Source of the DNA: Micrasema longulum
Taxonomy: Eukaryota; Arthropoda; Insecta; Trichoptera; Brachycentridae
Assembly: GCA_022494885.1 (NCBI GenBank)
Contig: JAGVSM010005036.1
Coordinates: 1 to 64,000, forward strand
Length of the DNA: 64,000 bases
Reading direction: 5' to 3'
Part shown: positions 41,740 to 52,022 of the stretch, piece by piece
Position numbering within the stretch: position 1 is the stretch's first letter
How the letters are laid out: the number at the start of each line of letters is the position of its first letter
The notes under the pieces: generated by a model
Told to the model about the DNA's origin: nothing
Database searches by the model: none
Seen by the model: only the letters and a program-made list of their open reading frames with translations
Position numbers and translations under genes: made by a program

Positions 41740-42310
41740 TAGCGGACCCGACAGACGTTGTCCTCCCCGAACGTTGTTTGCCCGCTATTCGCTGGTTCAG
41801 TAAACGTAAAATCTCGAAAAATTTAAATGTTTGATAAACTATATTCAATTCAATTTATTTATTTAAATATAACATATACATTACAAACAAATATTCAACA
41901 CGTACATACTATAAAAAAGAAAAAAAATACATGAAACAGATTCATGTCAAAGTAGTAGGAGAATCCTGCTCCGGGAAACCCCTTCGGATACATGGAACAT
42001 ATTAATATCCAGAGCGATGTTGTTCGAAATAGCGGTAGCCTTTCCAACAGGCATAACTATCGGCAGGTTGATCCTATATATCGGAATATGAAACAATCTA
42101 TGCTGACGCTATCTTGGGTAATTACCAACTTAGTGACATTTAGCATTGAGATTGCAGCGCCACCTACCGGATCCAATTGTAAATCTAAACCATCCGAGAA
42201 CCTACCCAAACACACACGAAAAATTGCATCAAAATCGGGTTAGTCGTTTAGGAGGAAATCAGTGACATACTCAAACACGCGAACAGAAGAATTATACATA
42301 TGACCAGATT
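41740..42310 (+). mobile_element. Arthropod interspersed repeat with 'CTAGCGGACCCGACAGACG' start, interrupted
   Basis: It starts ACTAGCGGACCCGACAGACG, continues 'CAGCGCCACCTACCGGATCC' near 42154-42173, and ends 'AAAATCGGGTTAGTCGTTTA', 'GGAGGAAATCAGTGACATAC', 'AGAAGAATTATACAT'. These motifs are common in a dispersed repeat of many arthropod genomes; I am not certain of its class. An AT-rich minus-strand LINE-like 3' end (41848-41990) splits it. The 83-codon frame inside is unremarkable. Confidence 0.65.
41848..41990 (-). mobile_element. Probable LINE 3' end inserted in the previous repeat
   Basis: 'TTCAATTTATTTATTTAAAT' marks a minus-strand tail. The following AT-rich text and 'GAGAATCCTGCTCCGGG' do not belong to the surrounding repeat. 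Confidence 0.45.
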
Positions 42311-42429
42311 AATAAAGAAATAAGAGCACACGTTATTAATTTTTGATTTTTTTTTGAGCTATTTACATATTTGTTTTAAGAGTTAGTTTTTTGTTTTATC
42401 TTCTCATGTGATTGGCTAAGAGTCCTCGT

Positions 42430-42535
42430 CGTGCTCAAATCAAATAAAAAGAAAACCGCACGTAAATCGGTTAAGCCGTTTAGGAGGAGTTCAGCGCCAT
42501 CACACGTACAAAAGAATTATACATATAATTTTAAA
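42430..42535 (+). mobile_element. Second 3' end of the same arthropod repeat
   Basis: 'GTAAATCGGTTAAGCCGTTT', 'AGGAGGAGTTCAGCGCCATC', 'ACAAAAGAATTATACATATA' is parallel to 42230-42305. Confidence 0.65.
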
Positions 42536-42741
42536 ATAAATGCACAAATAAATAATATTTTTGTAATTTCAGCATATGTTAATTTGGTTATTAATTTATT
42601 TTTCTTTTCATTTCTTTTCATGGTTATGTCATACCATATACATATATGTGCTATAAACTTTTAATATTTTTTTAAAAAATGGCCAATGCTCAGACGCTGT
42701 GGTCTTTGTGGGCATTTTTTATACATTTACGTATGTTACAT

Positions 42742-42790
42742 GTACTTTCCTCACCTTGAGTTTTGTCTCTGAATGCTGACATTAGTGATT
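42742..42790. mobile_element. Single arm of the 16.4 kb MITE family
   Basis: 'ATGTACTTTCCTCACCTTGA' followed by 'GTTTTGTCTCTGAATGC' matches the right arm at 16481-16515 at about 85-90%. The other arm is not present. Confidence 0.65.
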
Positions 42791-42819
42791 ATGTGGGTAA
42801 CTATAATATAATAATTTCA

Positions 42820-43050
42820 ATCTTGATTAGTTGCAACTGAGAGGGAAAACGTTTTTGAGAAGGAAATATGGAAGTCTAGGCATTTACTAGACTTGGGACC
42901 TGTCATTGGCTGATTTAAGTGGCCACTTTAAACACTGGAACATTCACCATTTTGACTTTATTTAAACATTCATATTTCCTTAACTCTTCCATCTGTTGAC
43001 TTTTGTAAAGTAAGCCTTTATCATTTGGGTAAGATTTATACGTTCAGATC
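42820..43050 (+). repeat. Family A copy, plus orientation
   Basis: 'GTTGCAACTGAGAGGGAAAA', 'AATATGGAAGTCTAGGCATT', 'GACCTGTCATTGGCTGATTT', 'AAGTGGCCACTTTAAACACT', 'TTCCATCTGTTGACTTTTGT' and 'TTGGGTAAGATTTATACG'. The first ~80 bases of the unit are missing. Confidence 0.85.
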
Positions 43051-43269
43051 TCAACTGATATCCCATTTATTTTGTTTGTCATACCCTCAAATTTGACATC
43101 AGAAAATGTAATATAGTGTTAAATAGAAGTTTGATAGAATTGTATAGCGTTCTTGAGGTGATTTTTAACAAAAATGGCGCTATTTTAATTAATCAGAATG
43201 TTATTATTATTAAAAGTATTATAGTCTAGGTTTAAGAAATTCACTAACATTTCCGCAAAACAATTTTTA

Positions 43270-43510
43270 TTTTAATCTCATTTTTAGAAAATCGATTTGA
43301 AGAGATCCGGATGAATAGCTATCGACAAAATCAGAAACCGGCTTTACGTCGTCACGAAGAGCGAATGGAAGTTGAAGATGGACATATCAAAAGTTGGAAT
43401 AATTGTCGCGCATTCATGAGAAGATGTATGAATGTAGAGGAAGCGAGATCTGTGTGCAAAGACAAAGAAATATAGGGTTTTCTCCTCTCTGCCTACGAAC
43501 GAAGTGATTG
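43270..43510 (+). mobile_element. RTE-like LINE tail, second copy, plus strand
   Basis: The plus strand reads 'MEVEDGHIKSWNNCRAFMRR', 'CMNVEEARSVCKDKE', stop, 'LLSAY'. This equals the extreme C-terminal part of the family at 38865 ('RACM.RYMNVKEAR.VC'). Confidence 0.75.
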
Positions 43511-43589
43511 CTTGTTTGTTTTTTTTATTCTGCTTCTCAAAGACTTTTGTTATAAAGTTGTCTTGGAGATTCATATTTTATGGTTCGAG

Positions 43590-43720
43590 TAAACCATTTC
43601 GTAGGAGGAGAATTACTTTTGAGTGTGTTGGTTCTTCAGCACACAACTGCATTACATTACGTGTGATTTATCTCAAACTCGGATGTTCTGTGCTGTAATT
43701 CACCACTATAAATGTATGAA
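43590..43720 (+). mobile_element. SINE2-like 3' tail
   Basis: 'CTCAAACTCGGATGTTCTGT', 'GCTGTAATTCACCACTATAA' resembles the SINE2 3' part near 49206-49245 ('AAGCCTGGGTGTTCGGTGAT', 'GTAATTCACCACTTTTAT'). It lies shortly behind an RTE-like LINE tail. Confidence 0.5.
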
Positions 43721-44099
43721 TGTACATATACATATATTAAGGAACAATAATAATTTAATATTTAACTATGAAAATGTTTCAACCCTGATTTGAGCACCTG
43801 AAACAAGGGAGGTTTGTGCCACCAACCGAAACGTGCTAAGTACCGGGTATTTGTTTAACCGAATTCCGCTCAAAACCGATTTCTAATTAAAAATGCCCTA
43901 TTCATTAATACCCAAGATACGGTGCAATGGATTCCATTTTTTATAATATATTATCTGTAAATAGAAAAAAACTGCACCAAAATCATTAACTTTTAGTAGA
44001 AAAAAATATAAGCTCTTTTACTTATTTGATTTCCGAATAAACTTATCAAAAGGGAAATATCACATACTAAGAATACTAATAAAAATATTTTATTTGAAT
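43721..44099. other. Mostly unassigned; faint SINE1 3' trace at 43905-43935
   Basis: 'TACCCAAGATACGGTGCAAT' recalls the SINE1 3' body. 'ACCAACCGAAACGTGC' at about 43820-43838 is of the CCGAAACGT type seen near the 3' ends of several retroelements. Confidence 0.4.
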
Positions 44100-44400
44100 T
44101 TAGAAAAATCAATTGTGTTTTCGAAATCAATATGGATTTTATGGAGAAATTTTTTCATGCATAACTTAAAAAAAGAAATTATAAAAAAATATGTTTCTAA
44201 AAAAATGCGACATGTTTGGCATTGATAATTATTGCGACGTCAAGATTCGTGGCGATGTTCTATAAAACTTTAAACGGCCACAAATAAAGTTCAAAATTAA
44301 CATCATGACGTATTAGGGGCGTGGCCTTCGCGTAGTTTTCGCGGGGTCAAAATTATTAATTTCAAAGTATTTTCATGCTACTAATTAGGAGTAAATTATT
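44100..44400 (+). repeat. Family F block, copy 1
   Basis: It matches 55540-55830 in the same orientation: 'TTTCGAAATCAATATGGAT', 'AAAAAAATGCGACATGTTTG', 'TTGCGACGTCAAGATTCGTG' and 'TGACGTATTAGGGGCGTGG'. The clustered GACGTCA/TGACGTA motifs are CRE-like. No preserved coding frame. Confidence 0.75.
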
Positions 44401-46570
44401 TTTTTCTCGACAGTTTTTCATGGACCCTCATTACTTTGAAATTGAAAAAAAAAATTGAAAAAAAAATCTCCATAGTGAAATTTTTTAATGTATTTAATAT
44501 TTTTAATAAAATATTAGCGTTTTTATGAATCTACGATGCTTTCTTGATACCAACAATAAAAATATATACATTTTTTAAGATAATTAATAACCAAAAATAA
44601 CATACAATAACTAAGAAAAGAGACACAGCTCATTGTTCTCGTGTGTTGTAGAGTGGTGTGTTGGGGAGCCATCTGGTGTCCATAAATCATTGAAATTTAC
44701 GTGCTTACACAAACAAAAACGGTATGTTTGCTTGGTTCACCGACAGGCAATTACACATAAAAAACCCTATTAAACATTCGAACTCACTATTAAAATTTAA
44801 GAAAGAAATTTTTCATTTACTACTGTCTCACTACCAAAACACGCCATTTTTTCATCTTTTATTTGCGTATTTATTAGTAAGTTAAGTTGATCCCCATTTA
44901 ACTAACTGAAATGCCGACTAATAAAGATTTTAAAGCTGTTGATTGGCTAAAAAAAAATCTCCATATATAAAACAACTCAAAATCTGTAATAGCGAAATAC
45001 TTTACACGGGACCTCTTTTTGCCTTTGAACAAGGTATTTGAAATACACTAACATTCAAATGTCGTAAACAGACAAGATGTCGACGAACTGAAATTAAACT
45101 CAACATGGTTATCGGTAGTACACTTGACGAAAATGAAACAAAATTCGCCTACTATCGATTGCGACACGGTACAAATTATTAGTACGTAAACTAAACACAT
45201 ATTTTTCCTATAAAACACACAGTTTACTCTGAAGACGGCCCCTGCAATGATAAACAAAGGGAACATCAAAAAAAGATACATACCTATCAAGAGTTTATAT
45301 TTCTTCAATGTAGGTATAATTTATTCACTCATTGAAAGTTAATAAATATATGTGAATAAACAAAACAACACAAAGAGATTGCCAAGTTTCTATAAATAAA
45401 TACGCAGTCTAAAAATAAATAATTAAATTAAACCAAATAAAATAATAACGTCAGTTCCACATACTGCTGTCTTCCAATAACGGTGACCGTGCACATCAAC
45501 GCACTTATATAAAAAGAGGCATTTATTTACAAAAGTGTATGAAAAAAAGCATGTATCAATTATGTGATTATATTAATCAATAAAAAAAAAAATTAATCTT
45601 TTTAAAAAATTGTGAATTCTTTAGTTCAAAATTTGTTGATTTACCCTCTCGTGCACGAATTATGATTGAATAAAATTGTTTGAGAATACTGCCTGTAGTA
45701 AAATGAGTATAGACAGTAAAACATTTTTTTAACCTTTATTACAAAATGGTTAAATCTATGTGTCTTACGTGAGGCTTAAAGTGATCAAGAGCCACAGCGT
45801 TTATAACACAAAGCCAAAAAAAAAGTTATTCTGAAAATACAATATACACATAAATACAATATAAATAAAATTACACACAGTTTATTAAGGTCAAATTTTA
45901 AAAGTGAATTATTTTTTGTACGAAGTAGACACACATCGACAAAAAAACATAATAAACGATGGCAATTAAAATTGAAATAAACACGGGTTAGTGTTTTCAT
46001 CGAATGGTGATTTTTTACACCATTAGTATTAGCAAAGTTTTTAAATTATTTATTATATTAAAACCATTATTTATAAATATAAACTTAAACCAATTTATTT
46101 AAATTACTCACCATTTTTTTTTAAAATTTTATTTATTAGATTTTTATATTGGATATTTTTGTTTTTTTTTTTTTTACTTATTCATAAATGTTTCTATTTT
46201 TGAAATTTCTTCATTTTTATTACAATATAATATTATAACTATAATATATTATAATAGTGTTTATTTAGTATGCAATATATCTTATATTTATGTTGCTTTA
46301 AAACAGGTATATCTGTATCTAGTTAAGCCGCAAGACCTTTTTTTGCAATTTTTACATGTCAAAAACTTATTTTGTTTCATTTTGTTTTATTTTGTATTGG
46401 AAGTATGTACTTATTTTTTTTGCCAATAAACGCCGTATTTTGGCAATGAACTGAAAAAAAGTCTAAAATGATGAATATACATTGTGATAGTAAAATAATA
46501 TCTAATCAAAGATGACTGGTTTTGAGACCTTAAATCAAATCTTCGCGTATGAAAGAGTTAAAAAATGTTA
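44401..46570. other. Unassigned, very AT-rich DNA (contains one LINE-type 3' end)
   Basis: Frames at 45048-45308 (86 codons, minus, hydrophobic N-terminal half) and 45785-46000 (71 codons) are open but unrecognised and AT-driven. 46400-46460 ends 'AAACGCCGTATTTTGGCAAT' then GAACTGA and A's, parallel to the (TGAAC)n-tailed 3' end at 12048. Confidence 0.4.
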
Positions 46571-46652
46571 GTGTTGATATGGTTAAGGGAGTTAAGTCAA
46601 CGAATATATTGAAGTTTATTCGTTGACTTATCTCCTTTTACCTTATCAACAC
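46571..46652 (+). ncRNA. Near-perfect 36 bp-armed hairpin; possible miRNA precursor or foldback element
   Basis: Arm 46571-46606 (GTGTTGATATGGTTAAGGGA..) and arm 46617-46652 (..CTTTTACCTTATCAACAC) are reverse complements at 32 of 36 positions, with a 10 base loop TATTGAAGTT-like. As RNA, one of the four mismatches becomes a G-U pair, leaving three single U-U type mismatches. Length (82 nt), short loop and scattered single mismatches are what a metazoan miRNA precursor looks like. The same shape is made by a recent inverted duplication or a tiny foldback transposon. Flanks show no clear target duplication and I found no second copy in the window. The strand is arbitrary. Confidence 0.4.
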
Positions 46653-47329
46653 AGATTTATTACCGTTAAATATTTTGATAAATTCTTTAAAGTAAATTGC
46701 TTCGCGTTTGATCTGTCTACTAAGACCCAAAGACAAAATGGTTTACGGTTATTGTGTTGCATTAGGGTGAAACTTTTTAATATGGGAACGATTCTAATAA
46801 TCATAACTTACACCTGATTTTTAATTAAGCTGTATCCTTCCGTGTTTGCAGAGTATTAAGACAACCTCTCTCACATAAAGTTTAAACACTGACCGCCCTG
46901 AGTCCTGCAAGGATTTTAATTAAAAAGAAAGCTCGTTGATAAAGCGTGTTCCATTTATTCAGTCAAGATAGGGAACGATGCGGCTTGAAATTTATTTAAA
47001 AACACTGCGCACACAAAAATTAACAAAAAAAAAATGTAACAACCTCAAATTACTTAAAAGTAAGTTTTTCACTCTTTGGTTTTTCCACTTTTATTTTTAA
47101 TTTTTACCAGTGATTGGTGGGAGTCGTATATTTCTACAATTCTTATGTTATATACAAGTGAAAGCGTAAATTAAAAAAATGTATGTGTAAATATAGTTTC
47201 AACTCATTAAAATCATCTCTTTATAAACATTTTATGATATTCTATACTAACTACTTGTAAAAACCACATGTGTCCTACGAACTAATGTTTACTTATTTTA
47301 TAAACATAATATACCGACTCCTTTATATA
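46653..47329. other. Unassigned AT-rich DNA
   Basis: Nothing recognised. Confidence 0.5.
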
Positions 47330-47480
47330 TTTTATTAGCTTTCTATGACGTACATTATTTTGGTAGTTTTTATTTTTCTTGTTATATAGTAAATCTTTTT
47401 TTGATTATTTTTAATGTGTGTGAATGGTAATTGTAATTGTAAAAGGGACTTGTGCCGTATAATAAATAACTAAACAAATT
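47330..47480 (+). mobile_element. LINE-type 3' end
   Basis: 'TTGTAAAAGGGACTTGTGCC' then 'GTATAATAAATAAC' resembles the end at 14130-14200. Confidence 0.5.
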
Positions 47481-47534
47481 TCATGTTGTTGCTCTTTCGA
47501 GTACATCGTATATAAATAATAAGTAAAACTATTG

Positions 47535-47765
47535 GTTTCCCTTCAATTCAAATTCAAAGTGGAGGGCATCATCAACAGCCGTAAAATTGACAGAGCCGAA
47601 CACCGCTTTGGCCCGCAACGCATTATCCGCTGCAATTTCAGCTTGGACAAGATACTAAACGTCGCGCATCGGACGAACATTCACTTTTCATCTTGGCATT
47701 TCGTGTCGCCAGCCCACCAGCTTCCCGCCAGTGTTCGCATGGTAAATTCCTTTTGTACGAGATAA
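47535..47765 (+). other. GC-richer block with 77-codon open frame, unknown
   Basis: A plus frame (47532-47765) contains 'VEGIINSRKIDRAEHRFGPQ', 'SLDKILNVAHRTN' and 'AHQLPASVRMVNSFC'. Composition is close to coding DNA, and about 230 bases stand out from the AT-rich flanks. I do not recognise the family, and no good splice sites frame it. It may be a piece of a transposon ORF or an old exon. Confidence 0.3.
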
Positions 47766-47944
47766 TATGATGTAACGTGTGTGTAACTGCTTAATAAATA
47801 ACTGAAACTGTAATGCATTTTCCTCGTTTAACCTCAAATTAACTCACGCGCACCCGTCCTGACAAATGCTTTTCTACAAAATACTAATAAACTGTTTTAC
47901 TTAAATGCGAATTTTTGACAATTTTAAGATTTACGAAAAAAATA

Positions 47945-48250
47945 TGTGTCCGGATGGTTAAAGAATACAGTCTTGAGTGTGGAAATATAACTAAAATACT
48001 GGACACGTGCATTCCCTCGATGGCTACTCTCGGGTAAAAATTCTGAGAATGGAAATCGAGTTGAGAAAAGTTTGCTTCGTTGTGTAATTATTTCCGTCTC
48101 CACCTATCATGCTTGAGCCCTGGATTCGATTCCTGGGAGGGCAATTGGAAACATTTGTTAATAAGGTAGTTTTTCACTGCAATATTTCACTGTCCTTGAA
48201 TTGTCATCTGAAGCGTAAGACTGATCACCTCACCGTCATGTAACATATGA
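47945..48250 (+). mobile_element. SINE1 copy with full 5' block, plus strand
   Basis: 'AATACAGTCTTGAGTGTGG', 'CCCTCGATGGCTACTCTCGG', 'AATCGAGTTGAGAAAAGTTT' (5' block), a tRNA-like part 'GCTTGAGCCCTGGATTCGAT', and the body 'GAATTGTCATCTGAAGCGTA', 'AGACTGATCACCTCACCGTC'. It is the best template for the block lying upstream of the tRNA-like promoter. Confidence 0.85.
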
Positions 48251-48934
48251 TTGAGATTCACTGCATGTTTTTTCCCGTGCAGTTCCCCATACTTAAATAT
48301 GATGATGCTGAGAAATGTAAGGTTTTTTTCTTTTAAAAACTTTTTTTTTATTGTAAAACACTTCATGATCATAATTAACAATAAACTGTCTTAATAATAT
48401 TATTCATTCAGGTTAAATATTTTTGTACAATTACTTGGCAATAAAGTTAATTTAAGGTTCAAACGCTATTAAATTATGTAAGTACCTACCTACCTAACTA
48501 CCGATACAAATATATTCTAGTTTTGATGTCTATATAAGTCAAGTAGAATCAAAAGCAATAATCTACTACTTTTTAGGATAAAAGGTCAAAATTGAAAATT
48601 TAATAATAAGTCCTTTATAAGATCAAAAAGTATTTTTATGTGTTTCAGATGAAATAAAAGTTAAAGTAATGAATATATTCTAATTTTTTTAAATTGCTAT
48701 AAGCAATTTGTGGTTACATAATAAGCAAAAAACAAAAAAAACAGTGTATGGGTTCTTGCAGCACTGGACACATGAAACTCCAGGTGTTAACCCTGCCAGC
48801 ACAAAGACGCAACATGGCACTAACAACCGAAAACTTAAACCAGATACTCCGACCACAATTGATTCTAGTTGCCTTCAAAACTGCGACTGATAGTGCATAG
48901 GAAACTGCGTTAAAAAAAAATTGGGATGTGTCTT
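48251..48934. other. Unassigned AT-rich DNA
   Basis: Nothing recognised. Confidence 0.5.
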
Positions 48935-49096
48935 GATCATACGTTACATGACGGTAAGGTGATCAATCTTACGCTTCGGATGCCAATTCAAGAATAGTGA
49001 AATATTGCAGTAATAAACCACCTTATCAACAAATATTTCAAATCGACCCCCCCAGGAATCGAACCCAGGGCCTCAAGCACGATAGGTGCAGACAAC
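48935..49096 (-). mobile_element. SINE1, 3' half of a copy interrupted by SINE2, minus strand
   Basis: In reverse: 'CTGCACCTATCGTGCTTGAG', 'GCCCTGGGTTCGATTCCTGG' (B box), 'TTGAATTGGCATCCGAAGCG' and 'GATCACCTTACCGTCATG'. It is very close to 48085-48245. It continues at 49309 after the insertion. Confidence 0.85.
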
Positions 49097-49102
49097 AACA
49101 AC

Positions 49103-49308
49103 AGAATACAGTGTTGGGCTTCGTGGTGTAGCGGTTAAGACGCTTGACTCACACGCGGAAGGTTCCGGGTTCTATTCCCGGTGAGAACACAAAAATTAAA
49201 ATGTGATTCTTTTCAAGCCTGGGTGTTCGGTGATGTAATTCACCACTTTTATTGGGCCTCCTGGCCTGGTGTGGTGCAAAAAAAAAGTTAAAATTTTAGT
49301 TAAAAGTT
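49103..49308 (+). mobile_element. SINE2, tRNA-Val(CAC)-like head, inserted in SINE1
   Basis: The head 'GCTTCGTGGTGTAGCGGTTA' (A box), 'TTGACTCACACGCGGAAGG' and 'CCGGGTTCTATTCCCGG' (perfect T stem with B box) resembles tRNA-Val with anticodon CAC. The acceptor ends do not pair, so it is a SINE head rather than a tRNA gene. The body contains 'CAAGCCTGGGTGTTCGGTG', 'AATTCACCACTTTTATTGGG' and 'CCTCCTGGCCTGGTGTGG', then an A-rich tail. AACAAC occurs on both sides (about 49097-49102 and 49309-49314) as a probable target duplication. The split SINE1 rejoins when it is removed. Confidence 0.85.
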
Positions 49309-49425
49309 AACAACTACACAACAAAGCGGACTTTTTTCAACTTGGTTTCAATTCTCAAAATTTTAATTTGAGAGTAGCTATCAAGGCGAATGCACATGTC
49401 CAGTATTTTAGTTATATTTCCCAAA
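49309..49425 (-). mobile_element. SINE1, 5' half of the interrupted copy, minus strand
   Basis: In reverse: 'CAGTTCTGTGTTTGGGAAAT', 'TATAACTAAAATACTGGACA' and 'TGATAGCTACTCTCAAATT', the same 5' block as at 47945-48060. Confidence 0.85.
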
Positions 49426-49534
49426 CACAGAACTGGTATCCTTGTGTCGTTTGCACTATTCATTCATCATCAGGATTGGTATTTTTTGTATATATAACAT
49501 AATGTACTTTGTACCGTGTCACAGTCTTTGATGT

Positions 49535-49765
49535 GCCATCATCACCATCATCATTCTATATCCGCTTCCTAGTTGCAGCATATGGTGTTCGCAAAGATCC
49601 TCCAGGAATCTCATCCTCCCAAGTCAGGTTTGCGTCCCGTAGTTCTGACATGAACTGCCGAGAAACAGTCAGCGGTGGACGTCCAAGATGTCGAGAACCT
49701 GATGCCTTGTAAAGTAGGCAAGCATGCTTAAGGCTTCCAGGAGGCATCCGCAGTACAGGCGTAAT
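49535..49765 (-). mobile_element. LINE H tail, minus strand
   Basis: The minus strand reads 'PVLRMPPGSLKHACLLYKAS', 'VSRQFMSELRDANLTWED' and then decays; 'GATGGTGATGATGG' follows, the same tail as at 2281. The open frame (49556-49777) covers almost all of it. Confidence 0.85.
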
Positions 49766-50549
49766 ATAAATATTCAAATACTATCACTTATTCACAATAT
49801 TTTGAATAATCTCACTTCGCCAAAGGTGAATACTTCAAAATATCGCACCCCAAGAAGTACACTGTAGTATGTCTATGTGATATGCCATTTTGCAGGAGAG
49901 CAAATACAAACTTTTAAAATTTTATTTATACCGTAACTTAATGTATATTGACTTTATGAAGCACAGTTATTTTGTTATTTGACTATTAAAATGTACTGCA
50001 GTGTTTTTCCCGATATTTCACTCAATTTATTTCAAAGAATACTAAAGTGTATGCCATATATCGTTCAACAATAATCGTAGAGATTCCCGAGTTCTCTCCC
50101 AAGATTTGTTTTTCTTAAACTGCATTCATAACTTAAAACAGCCAAATAAAGACTTAACAGTGTTCTTCTGGGGGTGAAATATGTTTTTTTTGCACAATAA
50201 AATGTAGATTGCTCTTTTTGATTATATATAACATATTTAACGCGTCTCTATTTTTTTATTCCTACATACAAAGTGATTGGCTGAACTTTTACGATTTCCC
50301 ATAATCTGGTTAGTGAATAAATGATGGCACGTAGACCAGCCGAAATTTGGCTTCATCTCCTGAATCTGTCCTATTGGCCTATTCTAATGTTACTACCCAC
50401 CAATCCCCCTACTTCCTGTTGCCGAACCTGTGGTCTAAGCCATCAGAATGGGGGTTTAAAATATTCATAATTGCTATTCCCAAAAAGCTTTATTTTGCTA
50501 CAAAGGTCTGATGCTAAGTTGATATTAATCTATCTTGGTTTATTTTTTT
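49766..50549. other. Unassigned AT-rich DNA
   Basis: 50290-50460 is a little less AT-rich; nothing recognised. Confidence 0.45.
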
Positions 50550-50720
50550 TATTTATTTATTGAAATCTGCACTCATATAAACAATGTTACGGGCATAATA
50601 AAATTAATTCTTAATAATAGACTAAAAATGATTTCAAACTTATGATTAACAATTTAAGTAATGTGCTATAAATATAATTATATTATATAAGACTAGAATT
50701 TGGAAAAAAAAAACTTATAT
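50550..50720 (-). mobile_element. Probable LINE 3' end, minus strand
   Basis: 'TTTTATTTATTTATTGAAAT' followed by AT-rich text with 'GTTACGGGCATAATAAAATT' has the form of a minus-strand retroposon tail. Confidence 0.5.
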
Positions 50721-51069
50721 TAATTATCAGATATTTTGATTGTGTCTAAATTTTTTCAGATAAATACCCAAAATGTTATTTATCTTTGTTAAAATACTGA
50801 TCTATCTGATTTTTAAAAAATATTAATAATAATATCCTTTTTTGAATAATAAAGCATTTCCTGGATAAACAATCAATATAATGGGGAACAGTGCACAATA
50901 ACAAAATCAAAATAATATTTATAATTGATTAACGCAAAAAATATTAATTGTGTACTATATTAGATTAATTATTTTCAATATCTACGTTGTGGTTCCAAAA
51001 ATAAATTTTGTATTTATTATTTTTCAAATAATATATGATTTTTGAATTCGGTTTTACGATTTTTTTATT

Positions 51070-51180
51070 TATTAATTGACTATTTTCTGCATTACAACAG
51101 GCCAGGAGGCCCAATCACAGTGGTGTACAGCACAAACCAACCAGGCTTGAAAAGAAATTCATAAAAATATGTATTTTTTT
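51070..51180 (-). mobile_element. SINE2-like 3' tail, minus strand
   Basis: 'CAACAGGCCAGGAGGCCCAA' and 'CCAACCAGGCTTGAAAAGAA' is the reverse of the SINE2 3' region at 49206-49277. Confidence 0.7.
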
Positions 51181-51470
51181 TACTTCTTATCATGTCAGCA
51201 AGTCAAAAGTCGGAAAAAACGTCCATCTTCAGACGCCACCAGGAGCCCCGCCTCTTCTCCTTCTTCTATGTTGTCCCGCGTCCCTAAATTCTAACGAATA
51301 CAGTCTTAAGTTCATCGTCGCCGGCCGAAGGACGGTGGGAACCCGCAGGGGTAAAAGAGGCAATTTAGGCTAACGCTTTTCGTAGGCATTTGCAGTGTTT
51401 TTCCAAGCCAGGACCACAGCCGCATCCTCAAGACGCTCTTTTTTTCTACAGGACCTTGACTTATGCGCTT
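51181..51470 (-). mobile_element. GC-rich retroposon piece joined to a SINE2-like tail
   Basis: Read on the minus strand it is GC-rich (to about 51220), ends '..CGACTTTTGACTTGCTGACA', 'TGATAAGAAGTAAAAAAAAT' and then runs into the SINE2-like tail at 51070-51180. No protein domain is certain. It might be the C-terminal end of a LINE whose 3' tail SINE2 borrows. Confidence 0.35.
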
Positions 51471-51629
51471 ATAATTCATGCTTTATAAATTTATAGTACT
51501 CTGACGCTTATACACTACGCTAAAAAGACAATGGGCCTAACTCATAAGCTTTATATTAAGTTACGCCCGGGCATAGTAGTAGAATAAGGATAGGAATACC
51601 ATCATTATCGCACCGAGAGTAAGTTCAAA

Positions 51630-51945
51630 AACTATTTTCAAGAAAGGAGTTACAGACGAGAACTTCGTTAGTGGGAGAGATTTGAGTGGGAAACTCCTTG
51701 ATGATTTTCCGAATGATTGAGTTCAGTGTTTACCATATTGATATGCCATATACTCGTAAATGTTTTTTAAATTTATTTTTTGAGTTTCTGATCCTATATT
51801 TGTGGTGATAAACTTATGTGTCTGTGTCGACTAATTGCTTGTTCTATCTCAACACAGGACTTTTAGTCCTATGGAGTTGGAACTTATGTCTCAAATAATG
51901 TGCTATAAACTTATGTATGTACATAAGTAAGTAAATAATTTATTT
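51630..51945 (+). mobile_element. LINE D 3' region, plus strand
   Basis: 'GGGAGAGATTTGAGTGGGAA', 'ACTCCTTGATGATTTTCCGA', 'TATTGATATGCCATATACTC' and 'GGACTTTTAGTCCTATGGAG' match the reverse of 21301-21600. Its 3' end is near 'GTAAGTAAATAATTTATTT'. Confidence 0.85.
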
Positions 51946-51990
51946 ATACTATTACATTGTTTTTGTTATTTTTTTGTATACAGAATAATG

Positions 51991-52022
51991 TTCCCTCACT
52001 AAGGTGCCTCGTGCCGAGGGAA
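51991..52022. repeat. Small hairpin TTCCCTC/GAGGGAA
   Basis: Arms of 7 bases (51991-51997 and 52016-52022) surround a GC-richer loop, directly 3' of LINE D. Confidence 0.5.

Noticed and set aside
45048..45308. A small membrane protein on the minus strand
   Set aside because: Hydrophobic runs are expected from T-rich codons in AT-rich DNA, and no supporting signals were seen.
48481..48505. Telomere-like or regulatory (TACC)n repeat
   Set aside because: Too short and irregular; ordinary low complexity.
49103..49185. A functional tRNA-Val(CAC) gene
   Set aside because: The A box, anticodon-like segment and T arm look good, but the acceptor ends do not pair and the anticodon stem is imperfect. 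The segment is followed by a shared SINE body and A-rich tail.
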